Assembly (NCBI GenBank): GCA_964609625.1
Contig: CAZSRS010000006.1
Location: 62,001-126,000, forward strand
Origin: G963674665 sp964609625
GTDB lineage: Bacteria > Desulfobacterota > Desulfovibrionia > Desulfovibrionales > Desulfovibrionaceae
DNA length: 64,000 nt
Direction of reading: 5' to 3'
In this document: positions 9,554 to 18,682 of the stretch, one piece after another
Position numbering within the stretch: the first letter of the stretch is position 1
Layout: each line of letters begins with the position of its first letter
Notes under the pieces: model-generated
Told to the model about the DNA's origin: nothing
Database searches by the model: none
Seen by the model: the letters and a program-made list of their open reading frames with translations, nothing else
Translations under genes and position numbers: made by a program

Positions 9554-10318
9554 TCATTCTCGGTATTTTTGGAAATATCCGCGGGGAGTTACCATACGGC
9601 CGGAAAGGATGCGCGTGGTGCTGTTACCCACGATGCAAATACTGAGCATGTCGACGGTCGTGGGATCCAGGTCGGCAAGCGTGTTCAGCGTGACGTGCTG
9701 CCCGGGGCGGTAAGCCTGGCGAACGAGCCCCACTGGTGTGGAATCAGGCTGTTGTGATCGAATGATTTCCAAGGCGCGGGGTAATTGCCAGTCACGTTTG
9801 CGAGAACATGGATTGTAGAGGCCGATGACGAAATCCGCGGAAGCGGCGCAAGACAGACGCTGCTCGATGCGTTCCCAAGGGGTGAGGAGATCGGAAAGGC
9901 TGATGCAGGCGAAGTCGTGCATCAACGGTGCGCCTAGAAGCGCTGCAGCCGCCATCAGGGCGGGAACCCCTGGGATGATTTCCACGTCGAGTCGGGTGCC
10001 CAAACGCCTTTCCTCGAGTAGTTCCAAGACCAAGCCGGCCATGCCGTATACGCCGGCATCGCCGCTGCTGACCACGGCGGTACGTTGGCCTGCCAAAGCT
10101 GCATCGATGGCCTGTTCACAGCGTTCGATCTCCCTGGTCATGCCGGTGGCCACGAAGTGCCGGCCCTGCAGTACTTCGGGAGGAAGAAGTTCGAGATAGG
10201 GTTTGTAGCCGATGATGGTTTGGCACCAGTGAAGTGCGGCAGCGGCCTGGGGCGTAAGCAGATCGTAGTGCCCTGGTCCAAGGCCGATGATTTTCAGCTC
10301 CCCGGAAAAGATGGGCAT
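9554..10318 (-). CDS. cbiH: precorrin-3B / cobalt-factor III C17-methyltransferase
   Basis: This SAM-dependent tetrapyrrole methylase (254 residues) has KIIGLGPGHYDLLTPQA at the N-terminus, then YKPYLELL, SSGDAGVYGMAGLVLEL, IPGVPALMAAAALLGAPLMHDFACISLSDLLTPW, and GLYNPCSRKRDWQLPRAL, all characteristic of the CbiH/CobJ branch. It methylates C17 and drives ring contraction in cobalamin synthesis. Its ATG overlaps the stop of cbiG by one base (TAATG), so the two are translationally coupled. In the anaerobic pathway implied by CbiG, the name cbiH fits better than cobJ. Confidence 0.95.
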   Translation of the reverse strand: MPIFSGELKIIGLGPGHYDLLTPQAAAALHWCQTIIGYKPYLELLPPEVLQGRHFVATGMTREIERCEQAIDAALAGQRTAVVSSGDAGVYGMAGLVLELLEERRLGTRLDVEIIPGVPALMAAAALLGAPLMHDFACISLSDLLTPWERIEQRLSCAASADFVIGLYNPCSRKRDWQLPRALEIIRSQQPDSTPVGLVRQAYRPGQHVTLNTLADLDPTTVDMLSICIVGNSTTRILSGRMVTPRGYFQKYRE

Positions 10319-11346
10319 TATCTACTCCGTTTGCTCACCGCAATGGTCACGTTGCGGTAAACATGCTTCTCGATCAGAAGTTGATCACCATCGGCCAAGA
10401 GCAGTGCAGCGGCTTCGCATACACTGGCGGTGCCAATGGCCTGGGCGGCCTTGAGCGAGGGGTTGGGCACTGCGATGGCATCGAGGGTGGCCGCGGAGAA
10501 CAAGTGCAAGGGGCGTTTCAAGGAGTCGGCTGCTTCCAGAAGACCAGGTTCATGGCGTTTGGCCTCGACACTGGCCAGTCCGAAGATACTCTTCAGTGCC
10601 AGCCCGTGTAAAGCGAAGGCTTGAGCGACAGCGAAGAGGACCGCGGTCTTGGAAGCGCCCTTGCGACAGCCGATGCCCACACACAAACAAGGAGGGCGCA
10701 GCAGCAGTTTGTTAGACGGATCAGGCATAGACAAATGGGTAACCAGTACATGGGCGGTGTTCGGAAACTCGACAGGATGAAAGAATTCACGTGTGGTATC
10801 GTCGAGCAGAAGCCATCCTTCGGGGTCGTAAAGAAAAACAGGGAGGTGTTCGGCCAGGGCGGCGTTGACATGCCGGCAGGCAGAAGAATTATCCAAGGCA
10901 AGGCCGGACTCCAAGGCGAGAAGATCGATGGCTGGAGCCCCCGCATTGTCGGTGGCCGTGGTGATGACGGCAGTGCCTCCTGTGAGCGCGGCGACGCGAA
11001 GAGCAAGAGTGTTGGCGCCGCCGAGATGTCCGGAGAGAAGGCTGATCACGTGGCGACCATGGGTATCCAGTACCAGAACGGCTGGGTCATGTTCCTTAGA
11101 CAGGAGTGAGGGCGCGATGAGTCGGACCACGATGCCGGCGGCGGCGATGAAAATGTGTGCGCGATACCGGTGAAACTGCTCCTGGACAAGGTCATGCAAT
11201 GAATCGAAAGCAAGGGCTTGGGGATACGTATCGGCGAGCCGTGTTGGAACATGCAGCACCGCGCTGAGCTGCCCGACAAGTGAGTCCGCCAAGAGAGCGC
11301 CCTGGGCAGTAAGGGCGTAAATAGCTGTAGTTTTGTCACGAGGCAT
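10318..11346 (-). CDS. cbiG: cobalt-precorrin-5A hydrolase
   Basis: CbiG opens the delta-lactone ring of cobalt-precorrin-5A, releasing acetaldehyde, and marks the oxygen-independent cobalamin route. Visible hallmarks are the central domain with FIAAAGIVVRLIAPSL, DPAVLVLDTHGRHVISLLSGHLGGAN and TATDNAGAPAIDLLA, and the C-terminal domain with LCVGIGCRKGASKTAVL, FGLASVEAKRHEPGLLEAADSLKRPL and SVCEAAALL. The length of 342 residues is normal for the family. It overlaps cbiH by one base and lies 13 bases downstream of an SGNH-type gene, so the three may share a transcript. Confidence 0.95.
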   Translation of the reverse strand: MPRDKTTAIYALTAQGALLADSLVGQLSAVLHVPTRLADTYPQALAFDSLHDLVQEQFHRYRAHIFIAAAGIVVRLIAPSLLSKEHDPAVLVLDTHGRHVISLLSGHLGGANTLALRVAALTGGTAVITTATDNAGAPAIDLLALESGLALDNSSACRHVNAALAEHLPVFLYDPEGWLLLDDTTREFFHPVEFPNTAHVLVTHLSMPDPSNKLLLRPPCLCVGIGCRKGASKTAVLFAVAQAFALHGLALKSIFGLASVEAKRHEPGLLEAADSLKRPLHLFSAATLDAIAVPNPSLKAAQAIGTASVCEAAALLLADGDQLLIEKHVYRNVTIAVSKRSR

Positions 11347-11359
11347 GCAGTACGGTCGT

Positions 11360-12415
11360 TCAATGAGTGAAATGGTTATGATTCAGGATGTGCTCCACGG
11401 GGACAATATCCTCTTGTTTGAGGAATTGTGCAATGTCCCAGGCTAGGGCGCCGTTTCCAGCCTCGTTGAAGTGCCCGAGTTCCTCGGAGAGCTTGAAGAG
11501 GGGATTGGCCATGACCGTTGTGACATTGTGGACCAAAATACCGGCTTCGCGGCTGCGGTCGTACAGACGCTGTATGGCGGTGAGCAACAGCAGCCGGGTG
11601 CCATGCAGGCGACACTGACGGTCCATCTCCAATACGATGGCCTCGGCCAGGGAGTGGAGTTCCTCCTCGTCGAAATCAGGGAGCGTGGTTGGTAAGGATC
11701 CGGCCTGGCGCACAGCCAGGACAATGTGCACCACCAGGTCGCGCAGCAGTCCGTAAAACTGGCTGTAGAAGGAAATACGACTGTCAAGTCGCTGCATCCT
11801 GGCCAACAGCGAATCACTGTGCTGAACAGGACTGTTTTCCAGAATCAACTCGTTGAGCTGAAGCCTGAAGCGGGGTTTGGCCACGCCCCAGACGTTAGTG
11901 CGCAGATGACGTTGATTACCGTAGTGCGCCACATAAACCATGACCAAGTCGGGTTGGTACTTGAAGCCCTCCATCTCCAGAAGCAGAAGTTCCTGATCGA
12001 TGCCGTACCCGTCAACAGCCATGTTGATGACGTCGAGATTGGTGAAATATCCTTCAAGGATTCTGGAAAAGTGCTGTTCGATGGGCACGCCGAAGCCGAA
12101 GCTGCGGGAGTCGCCCAGCAGCAAGATGCGAAACCAGTTCTCGGGCTTTTCATGGGGTACGTCGTCGTCGCGCAGGCCTTTTTCGTTGATGCAGTATGTA
12201 ACACGGTTGCCGGTTCGCTTGGAGGTGGCGCAAACGTCGGCTGCCAAGGTCCAGCCGAGGTAGGGGTCAAAACGATGCAATTGCGGTGGAACGGTGGGGC
12301 CCCAGGTTTGATGTAGAAAAGCGAGGGCCACCCTGGAAATCGTTTCAAGTATGAACAAGATGATCATCAGATAAAGAAAAAAGAACAATGCACGGCGAAG
12401 AATAGTTTGGGCCAT
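11360..12415 (-). CDS. membrane-anchored SGNH/GDSL-hydrolase-like protein
   Basis: An N-terminal membrane anchor (residues 8-30, ALFFFLYLMIILFILETISRV) is followed by an SGNH-type fold. Block I is LLLGDSRSFGFG with the candidate nucleophilic serine; INMAVDGYGIDQELLLLEMEG is a plausible block II, and the C-terminal GHFNEAGNGALA supplies the histidine of block V. The residue three before that histidine is Glu instead of the usual Asp. Such proteins act as esterases or acyltransferases on cell-surface glycans or lipids. It lies between hemL and the cbiGH pair, on the same strand, without an obvious link to tetrapyrrole synthesis. Confidence 0.75.
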   Translation of the reverse strand: MAQTILRRALFFFLYLMIILFILETISRVALAFLHQTWGPTVPPQLHRFDPYLGWTLAADVCATSKRTGNRVTYCINEKGLRDDDVPHEKPENWFRILLLGDSRSFGFGVPIEQHFSRILEGYFTNLDVINMAVDGYGIDQELLLLEMEGFKYQPDLVMVYVAHYGNQRHLRTNVWGVAKPRFRLQLNELILENSPVQHSDSLLARMQRLDSRISFYSQFYGLLRDLVVHIVLAVRQAGSLPTTLPDFDEEELHSLAEAIVLEMDRQCRLHGTRLLLLTAIQRLYDRSREAGILVHNVTTVMANPLFKLSEELGHFNEAGNGALAWDIAQFLKQEDIVPVEHILNHNHFTH

Positions 12416-12580
12416 GAATCGCCCCCCCTGAGTGGCAATGTCGGCCAGAAGGCTGAGATCTCGCGTGTTATGTAATCGTTGGCAGTGGCTTGAAGGTCAA
12501 CCGCGTCTACTGGTTCAGGTTCCATCATCCCGCGCAAAGAAAAAGACAGAGCAACGAGAAAATATGGTAGCAACGACCTG

Positions 12581-13852
12581 TTAGGCAAAGGATACGTTAC
12601 GGGCGGCCGTCAGAATTCTGTCAAAGTCCGCGGCGGTATGGGCAAAACTCAGCATGGCGCATTCGAATCCTGAAGGCGCGAGAAAAATGCCTTGCTCCCG
12701 CATTTGTCGGAAAAAAGAGGCGTAACGCTGGGCGTCCGCAGTGGCGGCGGACGAAAAGTCTGTGACTGGCTGGTCTGTAAAAAACAGGGTGAACATGGAA
12801 GCGGTATGGTTCACGGTGACAGGAGCGCCCTTTTTTTGGAGGATCTCGGCCAGCTCCTGGGCCAAGGCGGCGGTGCGTTGTTCAAGGCCGGTGTAGTCGG
12901 CATGCTGCAGAATCTTCAGGGTAGCCAGACCAGCGGCCATGGCCACGGGGTTTCCGGCCAGGGTACCGGCCTGGTAAACATCTCCGCGAGGTGCGATGCG
13001 TTGCATCAGGTCGCGCTTGCCCCCATAGGCGCCGACAGGCATACCACCGCCGATGATCTTGCCCAAGGTGGTCAGGTCAGGGGTGATCTGGTAACGCCCT
13101 TGTGCACCGGAGTAGCCGATGCGGAAGCCGGTGATGACCTCGTCGAAGATAAGCAGGGCGGCGTGCGTGTCGCAAAGATCGCGCAGTCCCAGGAGAAAAC
13201 CAGCCAAAGGCAGCACCAGGCCCATGTTGCCGGCCACGGGCTCAACAATGACAGCGGCGATGTCCGCGCCGTGCTTCTGAAAAAGCTGTTCCACGGTGGT
13301 AAGATCATTGTAAGGCGCGAGCAAGGTATCCTTGACGGTATCCGTAGGAACGCCCGGGGTTCCAGGTATGCTCAGGGTGGCCACGCCCGAGCCGGCACTT
13401 GCGAGAAAGGGGTCGGCATGGCCGTGATAGCAGCCCATGAACTTGACGACCTTGTTGCGGCCAGTGGCGGCACGCGCCAGGCGCAGAGCGCTCATGGTGG
13501 CTTCGGTTCCGGAGTTGACCATGCGCACCATGTCCACACCAGGCAAGGCCTGGACCACGGTCTCTGCAAGTTCCACCTCGGCTGGGCAAGGCGCGCCGAA
13601 GCTGGAGCCGCGTTCAACGGCTTGGTGAATGGCGGCATTGACCTCGGGGTGCGCATGTCCGAGGAGCATGGGGCCCCAGGACATGACCATATCGACATAT
13701 TCATTGCCGTCCACATCCCGGATCAGGGCGCCGATGGCGGTGTCGATGAACAAGGGCTCGCAGCCCACACTGCGGCAGGCGCGAACCGGGCTGTTCACAC
13801 CACCGGGAATGACGTTCTGGGCGCGTTGAAACAGGGTCTGAGAACGTTGCAT
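12581..13852 (-). CDS. hemL: glutamate-1-semialdehyde 2,1-aminomutase
   Basis: HemL converts glutamate-1-semialdehyde to 5-aminolevulinate, the entry to heme, siroheme and cobalamin. Starting from the ATG at 13852 (AAGGAG ribosome site seven bases upstream) the protein has 423 residues, the usual length. Seen are FQRAQNVIPGGVNSPVRA at the start, NSGTEATMSALRLARA, KFMGCYHGHAD, IVEPVAGNMG, LIFDEVITGFR and the PLP lysine K265 in LGKIIGGGMPVGAYGG. The frame runs open upstream to 14020, but that part overlaps the ahbB gene and is not protein-like. Together with the adjacent ahbB and nearby cbi genes it forms a tetrapyrrole neighbourhood. Confidence 0.97.
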   Translation of the reverse strand: MQRSQTLFQRAQNVIPGGVNSPVRACRSVGCEPLFIDTAIGALIRDVDGNEYVDMVMSWGPMLLGHAHPEVNAAIHQAVERGSSFGAPCPAEVELAETVVQALPGVDMVRMVNSGTEATMSALRLARAATGRNKVVKFMGCYHGHADPFLASAGSGVATLSIPGTPGVPTDTVKDTLLAPYNDLTTVEQLFQKHGADIAAVIVEPVAGNMGLVLPLAGFLLGLRDLCDTHAALLIFDEVITGFRIGYSGAQGRYQITPDLTTLGKIIGGGMPVGAYGGKRDLMQRIAPRGDVYQAGTLAGNPVAMAAGLATLKILQHADYTGLEQRTAALAQELAEILQKKGAPVTVNHTASMFTLFFTDQPVTDFSSAATADAQRYASFFRQMREQGIFLAPSGFECAMLSFAHTAADFDRILTAARNVSFA

Positions 13853-13914
13853 GCGGCTCTCCTTGTCATTGCCGCTCTGAGGATCGAGCGCCTCTGCGGC
13901 AAGGATCGTTGGTT

Positions 13915-14424
13915 TCAAAAATAGGTCATGGAGGTCTTTTTCAGCTCCTGGACGCTGAACAACGTCTCGGGGGCGTCCAAGCCGGTGAGCTGTTTCAGCT
14001 CTTCGACCACAGCCATGCACTCATTCGTGTCACGGCCGTGCACCATGGTGTAGAGTACAAAGGGCCAGTCCGCCGCGGCCGGACGGTAATAGCAATGTGA
14101 GACAAGCCTGTGCCCCGCCATTTTCCGACCAAGGGCATGGATATCGGCTTCTGGGCATTTCCAGGCCACCATGACATTGCCCCCGTAGCCGGCCTTCTGG
14201 TGGCGCAATGTGGCACCGAAGCGGCGGATGGCGCCCGAATCCTTAAGCGCCCTGAGCAGGTCGAGCACGTCCTGCTCTTGCACTTGTGGGGCGCCTTCTC
14301 CCTGCTCCTCGCGCAATTGGTCATTGACAATGGTTGCCACGGAGGCAAAAGGGGTGGCGCAGTCAGGCAATGTACCCTGCACCAGCCTGAGAATCCTGTT
14401 TTCCGTATCGGTGAAGGTTTGCAT
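13915..14424 (-). CDS. ahbB: siroheme decarboxylase, AhbB-type subunit (Lrp/AsnC-like fold)
   Basis: The N-terminus (residues 1-80) is a winged-helix of the Lrp/AsnC kind, and the segments IRRFGATLRHQKAGYGGNVMVAW and VSHCYYRPAAADWPFVLYTMVHG are hallmarks of AhbB/NirD-type siroheme decarboxylases rather than transcription factors. These enzymes remove the acetate side chains of siroheme in the alternative heme pathway of sulfate reducers. The ATG at 14424 with GAGG upstream is preferred over the TTG at 14454. It lies 62 bases upstream of hemL on the same strand. The partner AhbA is not in the window. Confidence is good for the family, slightly lower for the B rather than A assignment. Confidence 0.85.
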   Translation of the reverse strand: MQTFTDTENRILRLVQGTLPDCATPFASVATIVNDQLREEQGEGAPQVQEQDVLDLLRALKDSGAIRRFGATLRHQKAGYGGNVMVAWKCPEADIHALGRKMAGHRLVSHCYYRPAAADWPFVLYTMVHGRDTNECMAVVEELKQLTGLDAPETLFSVQELKKTSMTYF

Positions 14425-14585
14425 CAGGTTCCTCTGGTCCTGGTTGTGGATCAAAACGAAATTCGGTCATTACCTGTTCAACGGCCTGCTGGCAAGGTTT
14501 GAAGAGGCGGAAGTCGTTACAGTCTTGTCAGCAGGAAGATTGCGCAGTAGTTTGGAGTGATACGCAAACGAACAAAGGAGCGAAT

Positions 14586-15575
14586 ATGCGGATTTCAGTG
14601 ATAGGTGGAGGCAGTTGGGGTACCACTCTGGCCAATCTCTTGGCGAAAAAAGGTGAGCGGACCACTCTTTGGGTCAGGGAGCAGGATCTCATGGCCGAGA
14701 TGCGCTCCAGGAGAGAGAATACCTGGTATCTGCCTGGGATGCGTCTGCACGACACGCTCGAGATCATCACCGATCTGGGGCAGGCAGCCCAGGCCGAAGT
14801 GCTTGTCTATGCAGTGCCCACCCAGTTTTTCCGCTCCATCTTGATGCACATGCGCCCCCTGATGTCGAAAAAGCCGGTGATCATCTGCGCCAACAAGGGC
14901 ATCGAGGTTGAGCGGCTGTGCACCATCTCCGAGATCGTGCACCAGGAACTGGGATCTCTCAAACCGGTGTTCGGCATGCTCTCTGGTCCGTCCTTTGCCA
15001 AGGAGGTGGCCATGGAGATGCCCACGGCCGTGGTATTGGGCTGCTCGGACAAGAAAAGCGGCAAGGACATCCAGCATCTGTTCTCAACCGAGTATTTCAG
15101 GGTCTATGGCAGCGTGGATGTGCGCGGGGTGGAACTCGGTGGCGCGGTGAAAAACATCATCGCCATAGCGGCAGGCATCTCCGACGGCCTGGGCTTTGGC
15201 ACCAACAGCCGCGCCGCGTTGATCACCCGTGGCCTGGCGGAGATGAGCCGCCTGGGTGCGGCCATGGGCGCGCAACCCCAGACCTTCATGGGGCTCTCGG
15301 GCATGGGCGATCTGGTGCTCACCTGCACCGGGGAGCTGTCGCGCAATCGCCAAGTGGGACTCAGACTCGGCAAGGGGCAGAAGCTCATGGATATCCTCGC
15401 GGAAATGAAGATGGTGGCCGAGGGCGTCAAGACCACGGAAGCCGTGCACGGCCTGAGCCGCAAACTGCATCAGGAGTTGCCCATCACCGAGCAGGTCTAC
15501 CAAGTGTTGTACAAGGACAAAGACCCCAAGGACGCGGTGCGCGAACTCATGGCCAGGGAGCTGAAATCCGAATAG
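14586..15575 (+). CDS. gpsA: NAD(P)-dependent glycerol-3-phosphate dehydrogenase
   Basis: GpsA reduces dihydroxyacetone phosphate to sn-glycerol-3-phosphate for phospholipid synthesis. The ATG at 14586 with AAAGGAG upstream gives 329 residues. Seen are the Rossmann motif MRISVIGGGSWGTTLANLL, VYAVPTQFFRSIL, KGIEVERLCTISEIV, LSGPSFAKEVAMEMPTAVVL, the catalytic-lysine region GVELGGAVKNIIAIAAGISDGLGFGTNSRAALITRGL, and FMGLSGMGDLVLTC with GELSRNRQVG. It is divergent from ahbB and probably monocistronic. Confidence 0.97.
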   Translation: MRISVIGGGSWGTTLANLLAKKGERTTLWVREQDLMAEMRSRRENTWYLPGMRLHDTLEIITDLGQAAQAEVLVYAVPTQFFRSILMHMRPLMSKKPVIICANKGIEVERLCTISEIVHQELGSLKPVFGMLSGPSFAKEVAMEMPTAVVLGCSDKKSGKDIQHLFSTEYFRVYGSVDVRGVELGGAVKNIIAIAAGISDGLGFGTNSRAALITRGLAEMSRLGAAMGAQPQTFMGLSGMGDLVLTCTGELSRNRQVGLRLGKGQKLMDILAEMKMVAEGVKTTEAVHGLSRKLHQELPITEQVYQVLYKDKDPKDAVRELMARELKSE

Positions 15576-15646
15576 TGCGGGGTGTCATGCCTGATCGAGG
15601 CGATCGCGGGACTTGAGGAAAGGTGGAATATTTCCTACCATAGTAC

Positions 15647-15674
15647 TTGCTAAATTCAGTTTAGATGTTATGCT
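15647..15674 (+). promoter_or_regulatory. candidate promoter of the nifU operon, with nearby inverted repeat
   Basis: TTGCTA (15647-15652) and TATGCT (15669-15674) are spaced 16 bases. Just upstream, AGGAAA and TTTCCT (about 15617-15635) form an inverted repeat in the run aggaaaggtggaatatttcct that could bind a regulator. AAAGGGG before the ATG at 15703 is the ribosome site. Confidence 0.5.
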
Positions 15675-15702
15675 CAAGTAAACACAAGAAAGGGGCAGAT
15701 AC

Positions 15703-16536
15703 ATGTGGGAATATACGGATAAGGTCAAGGAACATTTCCTGAACCCAAGGAATGTCGGTGAGATCGAGAACGCCGACGCCGTGGGTGAGGTGGGTTCACT
15801 GGCCTGTGGTGACGCATTGAAATTGTATCTGAAGGTGGACGAGAACGAACGTATCGTGGACGCCAGGTTCCAAACATTCGGCTGTGCCTCGGCCATCGCC
15901 TCCAGCTCGGCCCTTACCGAGCTGATAAAGGGAAAGACGGTGGACGAGGCCTTGGCAGTCACCAATAAGGACATCGCCGCGTATCTAGGAGGGTTGCCCA
16001 AGGAAAAGATGCATTGTTCGGTCATGGGGCAGGAGGCCCTGGAAGCGGCCGTCAAGAACCTGCGCGGGGTCAAGATAGAAACCGTCGAGCCCGAAGGCGA
16101 GTTGGTCTGCGAGTGTTTCGGGGTCTACGACGGCCAGATTCGCCGGACCGTCAGGGAAAACAGCCTCAAGACCGCCGAGGAGGTGACCTATTTCACCAAG
16201 GCGGGCGGCGGGTGCGGTAAATGCGTGGAGCGTATCGAGGAGATCATAGCCGAGGAGCAGGGCCGGATCCCTCCCGTGCCCAAGGAAAAGCCCAGGAAGT
16301 TGACCAATATCCAGCGCATCACCATGATCAACAAGATTTTGGACGAGGAGATACGCCCCTTGTTGCAGGCTGACGGCGGCGACGTGGAGCTGGTGGATGT
16401 GGACCGGACGATTGTGTCCGTGACCTTGCGCGGTCGTTGCACCAACTGCCCCTCCAGCCAAGCCACCCTCACACAGGTGGTGGAGAAGATGCTCCGGGAC
16501 AAGGTGGATCCGGAGATCACGGTGGAGGAGGTCTGA
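15703..16536 (+). CDS. nifU: Fe-S cluster scaffold protein NifU (three-domain)
   Basis: The 277-residue protein is full-length NifU. The IscU-like domain has Cys35, Cys61 and Cys105 (LACGD, FGCASA, MHCSV); the central [2Fe-2S] domain has Cys136, Cys138, Cys171 and Cys174 (CEC, CGKC); and the C-terminal Nfu domain has Cys246 and Cys249 (CTNC) after LLQADGGDVELVDVD. It assembles iron-sulfur clusters with sulfur from NifS. Its stop overlaps the nifS start (TGATG). No nitrogenase genes are in the window; in many anaerobes NifU/NifS are the housekeeping Fe-S system, so a general role is more likely than nitrogen fixation. Confidence 0.96.
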   Translation: MWEYTDKVKEHFLNPRNVGEIENADAVGEVGSLACGDALKLYLKVDENERIVDARFQTFGCASAIASSSALTELIKGKTVDEALAVTNKDIAAYLGGLPKEKMHCSVMGQEALEAAVKNLRGVKIETVEPEGELVCECFGVYDGQIRRTVRENSLKTAEEVTYFTKAGGGCGKCVERIEEIIAEEQGRIPPVPKEKPRKLTNIQRITMINKILDEEIRPLLQADGGDVELVDVDRTIVSVTLRGRCTNCPSSQATLTQVVEKMLRDKVDPEITVEEV

Positions 16537-17723
16537 TGCCAATCTACTATTTTGACAACAACGCCACTACCAAGATCGCGCCGGAAGTCCTGGAGGAGAT
16601 GTTGCCCTTCCTGACCGAGCGTTACGGCAACCCCTCGTCCATGTACCGCTTTGGAGGGGAAATTGGTGGCGAGATCAGAAAGGCCCGTCAACGCGTGGCA
16701 GGCATCCTGAACTGCGCCCCCGAGGAGATCGTGTTCACAGCCTGTGGCACGGAGAGCGACAACACCGCCATCCGCTCGGCATTGGCCGCACGGCCGGAAA
16801 AACGCCACATCATCACCACCAGGGTGGAACATCCGGCGGTGCTCACCCTGTGCAAGCACTTGGAAAAGAGCGGATACAGCGTGAGCTATCTCGGTGTGGA
16901 CGAGAGCGGCATGCTGGACAAGGCGGAGCTGGAAGCCGCCCTACGCAAGGACACGGCCCTGGTCTCGGTGATGTGGGCCAATAACGAGACCGGGACGGTC
17001 TTCCCCATCGAGGAGATCGCGGAGCTGCTGGCCGACCGGGACGTGTATTTCCATACAGACGCGGTCCAGGCCGTGGGCAAGCTGCCCATCGACCTGGCCA
17101 GGGTCCCCGTGGACATGCTGGCCCTGTCCGGGCACAAGCTGCACGCTCCAAAGGGTGTGGGCGCGCTCTACGTGCGCAAGGGCATCCAATTCAGGCCCTT
17201 TCTCATCGGCGGGCATCAGGAGTCGGGCCGTAGGGCGGGCACGGAGAACTCCTCGGGCATCGTGGCCCTGGGCAAGGCCTGCGAACTGGCGGTCGCGCAC
17301 ATCGAGCTGGAGAACACCCAGGTCAAGCGGCTGCGGGACAAGTTGCAACAAGGGCTGATGCAGGCCGTTCCGGACGCGCGACTCAACGGGCATCCGGAAC
17401 GGCGGCTGCCCAACACGGTCAACATTTCCTTCAAGTATGTGGAGGGTGAAGCCATCCTGCTGCACATGGACGAGCTGGGCATCTGCGCCAGCTCCGGGTC
17501 TGCCTGCACCTCGGGCAGCCTCGAGCCCTCTCACGTACTCCGGGCCATGGGTGTGCCCTTCACCTTTGCCCATGGTTCGGTGCGATTTTCACTGTCGCGG
17601 TACACCACGGAGGCGGAGGTTGATCACGTTATCGCCACGTTGCCACGGATCATCGAAAACTTGCGCGGGATATCACCCTTCTCGCGCGAAAACGAGGGCG
17701 ACAAGTCCGCCTGTACCTGCTGA
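16536..17723 (+). CDS. nifS: cysteine desulfurase NifS
   Basis: A class V PLP aminotransferase of 395 residues starting MPIYYFDNNATTKIAPEV. The PLP lysine is K201 in LALSGHKLHAPKGVGAL, TRVEHPAV contains the histidine near PLP, and the persulfide-carrying cysteine is C324 in ICASSGSACTSGSLEPSHV. It removes sulfur from cysteine and passes it to NifU. The start codon overlaps the nifU stop and the gene's own TGA overlaps the cysK start (TGATG), a tightly coupled operon. The C-terminus carries two additional cysteines (SACTC), a minor peculiarity. Confidence 0.97.
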   Translation: MPIYYFDNNATTKIAPEVLEEMLPFLTERYGNPSSMYRFGGEIGGEIRKARQRVAGILNCAPEEIVFTACGTESDNTAIRSALAARPEKRHIITTRVEHPAVLTLCKHLEKSGYSVSYLGVDESGMLDKAELEAALRKDTALVSVMWANNETGTVFPIEEIAELLADRDVYFHTDAVQAVGKLPIDLARVPVDMLALSGHKLHAPKGVGALYVRKGIQFRPFLIGGHQESGRRAGTENSSGIVALGKACELAVAHIELENTQVKRLRDKLQQGLMQAVPDARLNGHPERRLPNTVNISFKYVEGEAILLHMDELGICASSGSACTSGSLEPSHVLRAMGVPFTFAHGSVRFSLSRYTTEAEVDHVIATLPRIIENLRGISPFSRENEGDKSACTC

Positions 17724-18649
17724 TGAACATCGCCAACGACATCACCAAGCTGGTGGGGCGTACGCCTCTGGTACGCCTGAACCGCATGGCCCGGGACCTC
17801 TCCGCCACCGTGGTGGCCAAACTGGAGAGCGCCAACCCCTGCTCTTCGATCAAGGACAGGATCGGCGTGAACATGATCGAAACCGCCTTGCGTGAGGGAG
17901 TGCTCCGCGAGGACACGCTGATCGTGGAGCCAACCAGCGGCAACACCGGCATCGGCCTTGCCTTTGTCTGCGCCGTGAAGGGACTACGGCTCGTGCTGAC
18001 CATGCCCGAGTCCATGAGCGTGGAGCGCCGCAAGCTTCTGGCTGGATTGGGCGCGACCCTGGTGTTGACCCCGGCGGAAAGGGGCATGGCCGGTGCCGTA
18101 GCCAGGGCCAGGGAAATCCAGGCCGAGAATCCGGGCAGTTTCATGCCCATGCAGTTCGAGAACCAGGCAAACCCTGCCATCCACCGCGAGACCACCGGCC
18201 CGGAGATCTGGGCCGACACCGACGGCTGTGTGGATGTCCTGGTGTCCGGCGTGGGCACCGGCGGCACCATCACGGGCGCCGGGGGGTTTCTCAAGACCAA
18301 GAAGTCTGCTGTGCGGCTGGTGGCCGTGGAGCCCGACACGTCGCCGGTGCTTTCCGGGGGCAGACCAGGGCCGCACAAGATTCAAGGCATCGGCGCGGGA
18401 TTCGTGCCCGCGATATTGGACCTGGGTCTGGTGGACGAGATCGTGCGGGTGGGTAACGACGAGGCCACGCAAACCGCACGCCGTATGATGCGGGAGGAAG
18501 GCATCCTCTGCGGGATATCCTCGGGAGCCAACGCCTGGGCCGCCCTGGAGGTGGCGAAACGGCCCGAGATGGCGGACAGGCTCATCGTGTTCATGGTCTG
18601 CGACACCGGGGAACGCTACCTTTCCACACCGCTGTTCGAGGAGCAGTGA
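17723..18649 (+). CDS. cysK: cysteine synthase A (O-acetylserine sulfhydrylase)
   Basis: This PLP enzyme makes cysteine from O-acetylserine and sulfide. The 308-residue protein shows KLVGRTPLVRLNRMA, the PLP lysine K44 in CSSIKDRIGVNMI, the substrate loop TSGNTGIGLAF (71-81), GVGTGGTITGAG for phosphate binding, KIQGIGAGFVP and GILCGISSGANAWAA. It is translationally coupled to nifS and is followed by cysE, so the operon both makes cysteine and uses it as sulfur donor for Fe-S clusters. Confidence 0.97.
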   Translation: MNIANDITKLVGRTPLVRLNRMARDLSATVVAKLESANPCSSIKDRIGVNMIETALREGVLREDTLIVEPTSGNTGIGLAFVCAVKGLRLVLTMPESMSVERRKLLAGLGATLVLTPAERGMAGAVARAREIQAENPGSFMPMQFENQANPAIHRETTGPEIWADTDGCVDVLVSGVGTGGTITGAGGFLKTKKSAVRLVAVEPDTSPVLSGGRPGPHKIQGIGAGFVPAILDLGLVDEIVRVGNDEATQTARRMMREEGILCGISSGANAWAALEVAKRPEMADRLIVFMVCDTGERYLSTPLFEEQ

Positions 18650-18682
18650 TCCATCTCCCGCGAGAAATACGAGGAGTGCGAT

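Noticed and set aside
9395..9757. plus-strand frame starting near 9395 (N-terminus MNSEQYVEKIDTFVKDNF)
   Set aside because: The first ~48 codons look somewhat protein-like, but the rest is antisense to the end of cbiH and no strong ribosome site is seen. Could be a decayed gene; not supported enough to call.
12367..12588. minus-strand frame overlapping the start of the SGNH gene
   Set aside because: A hydrophobic N-terminus is visible but the frame runs into the SGNH start in another phase and has no recognised content.
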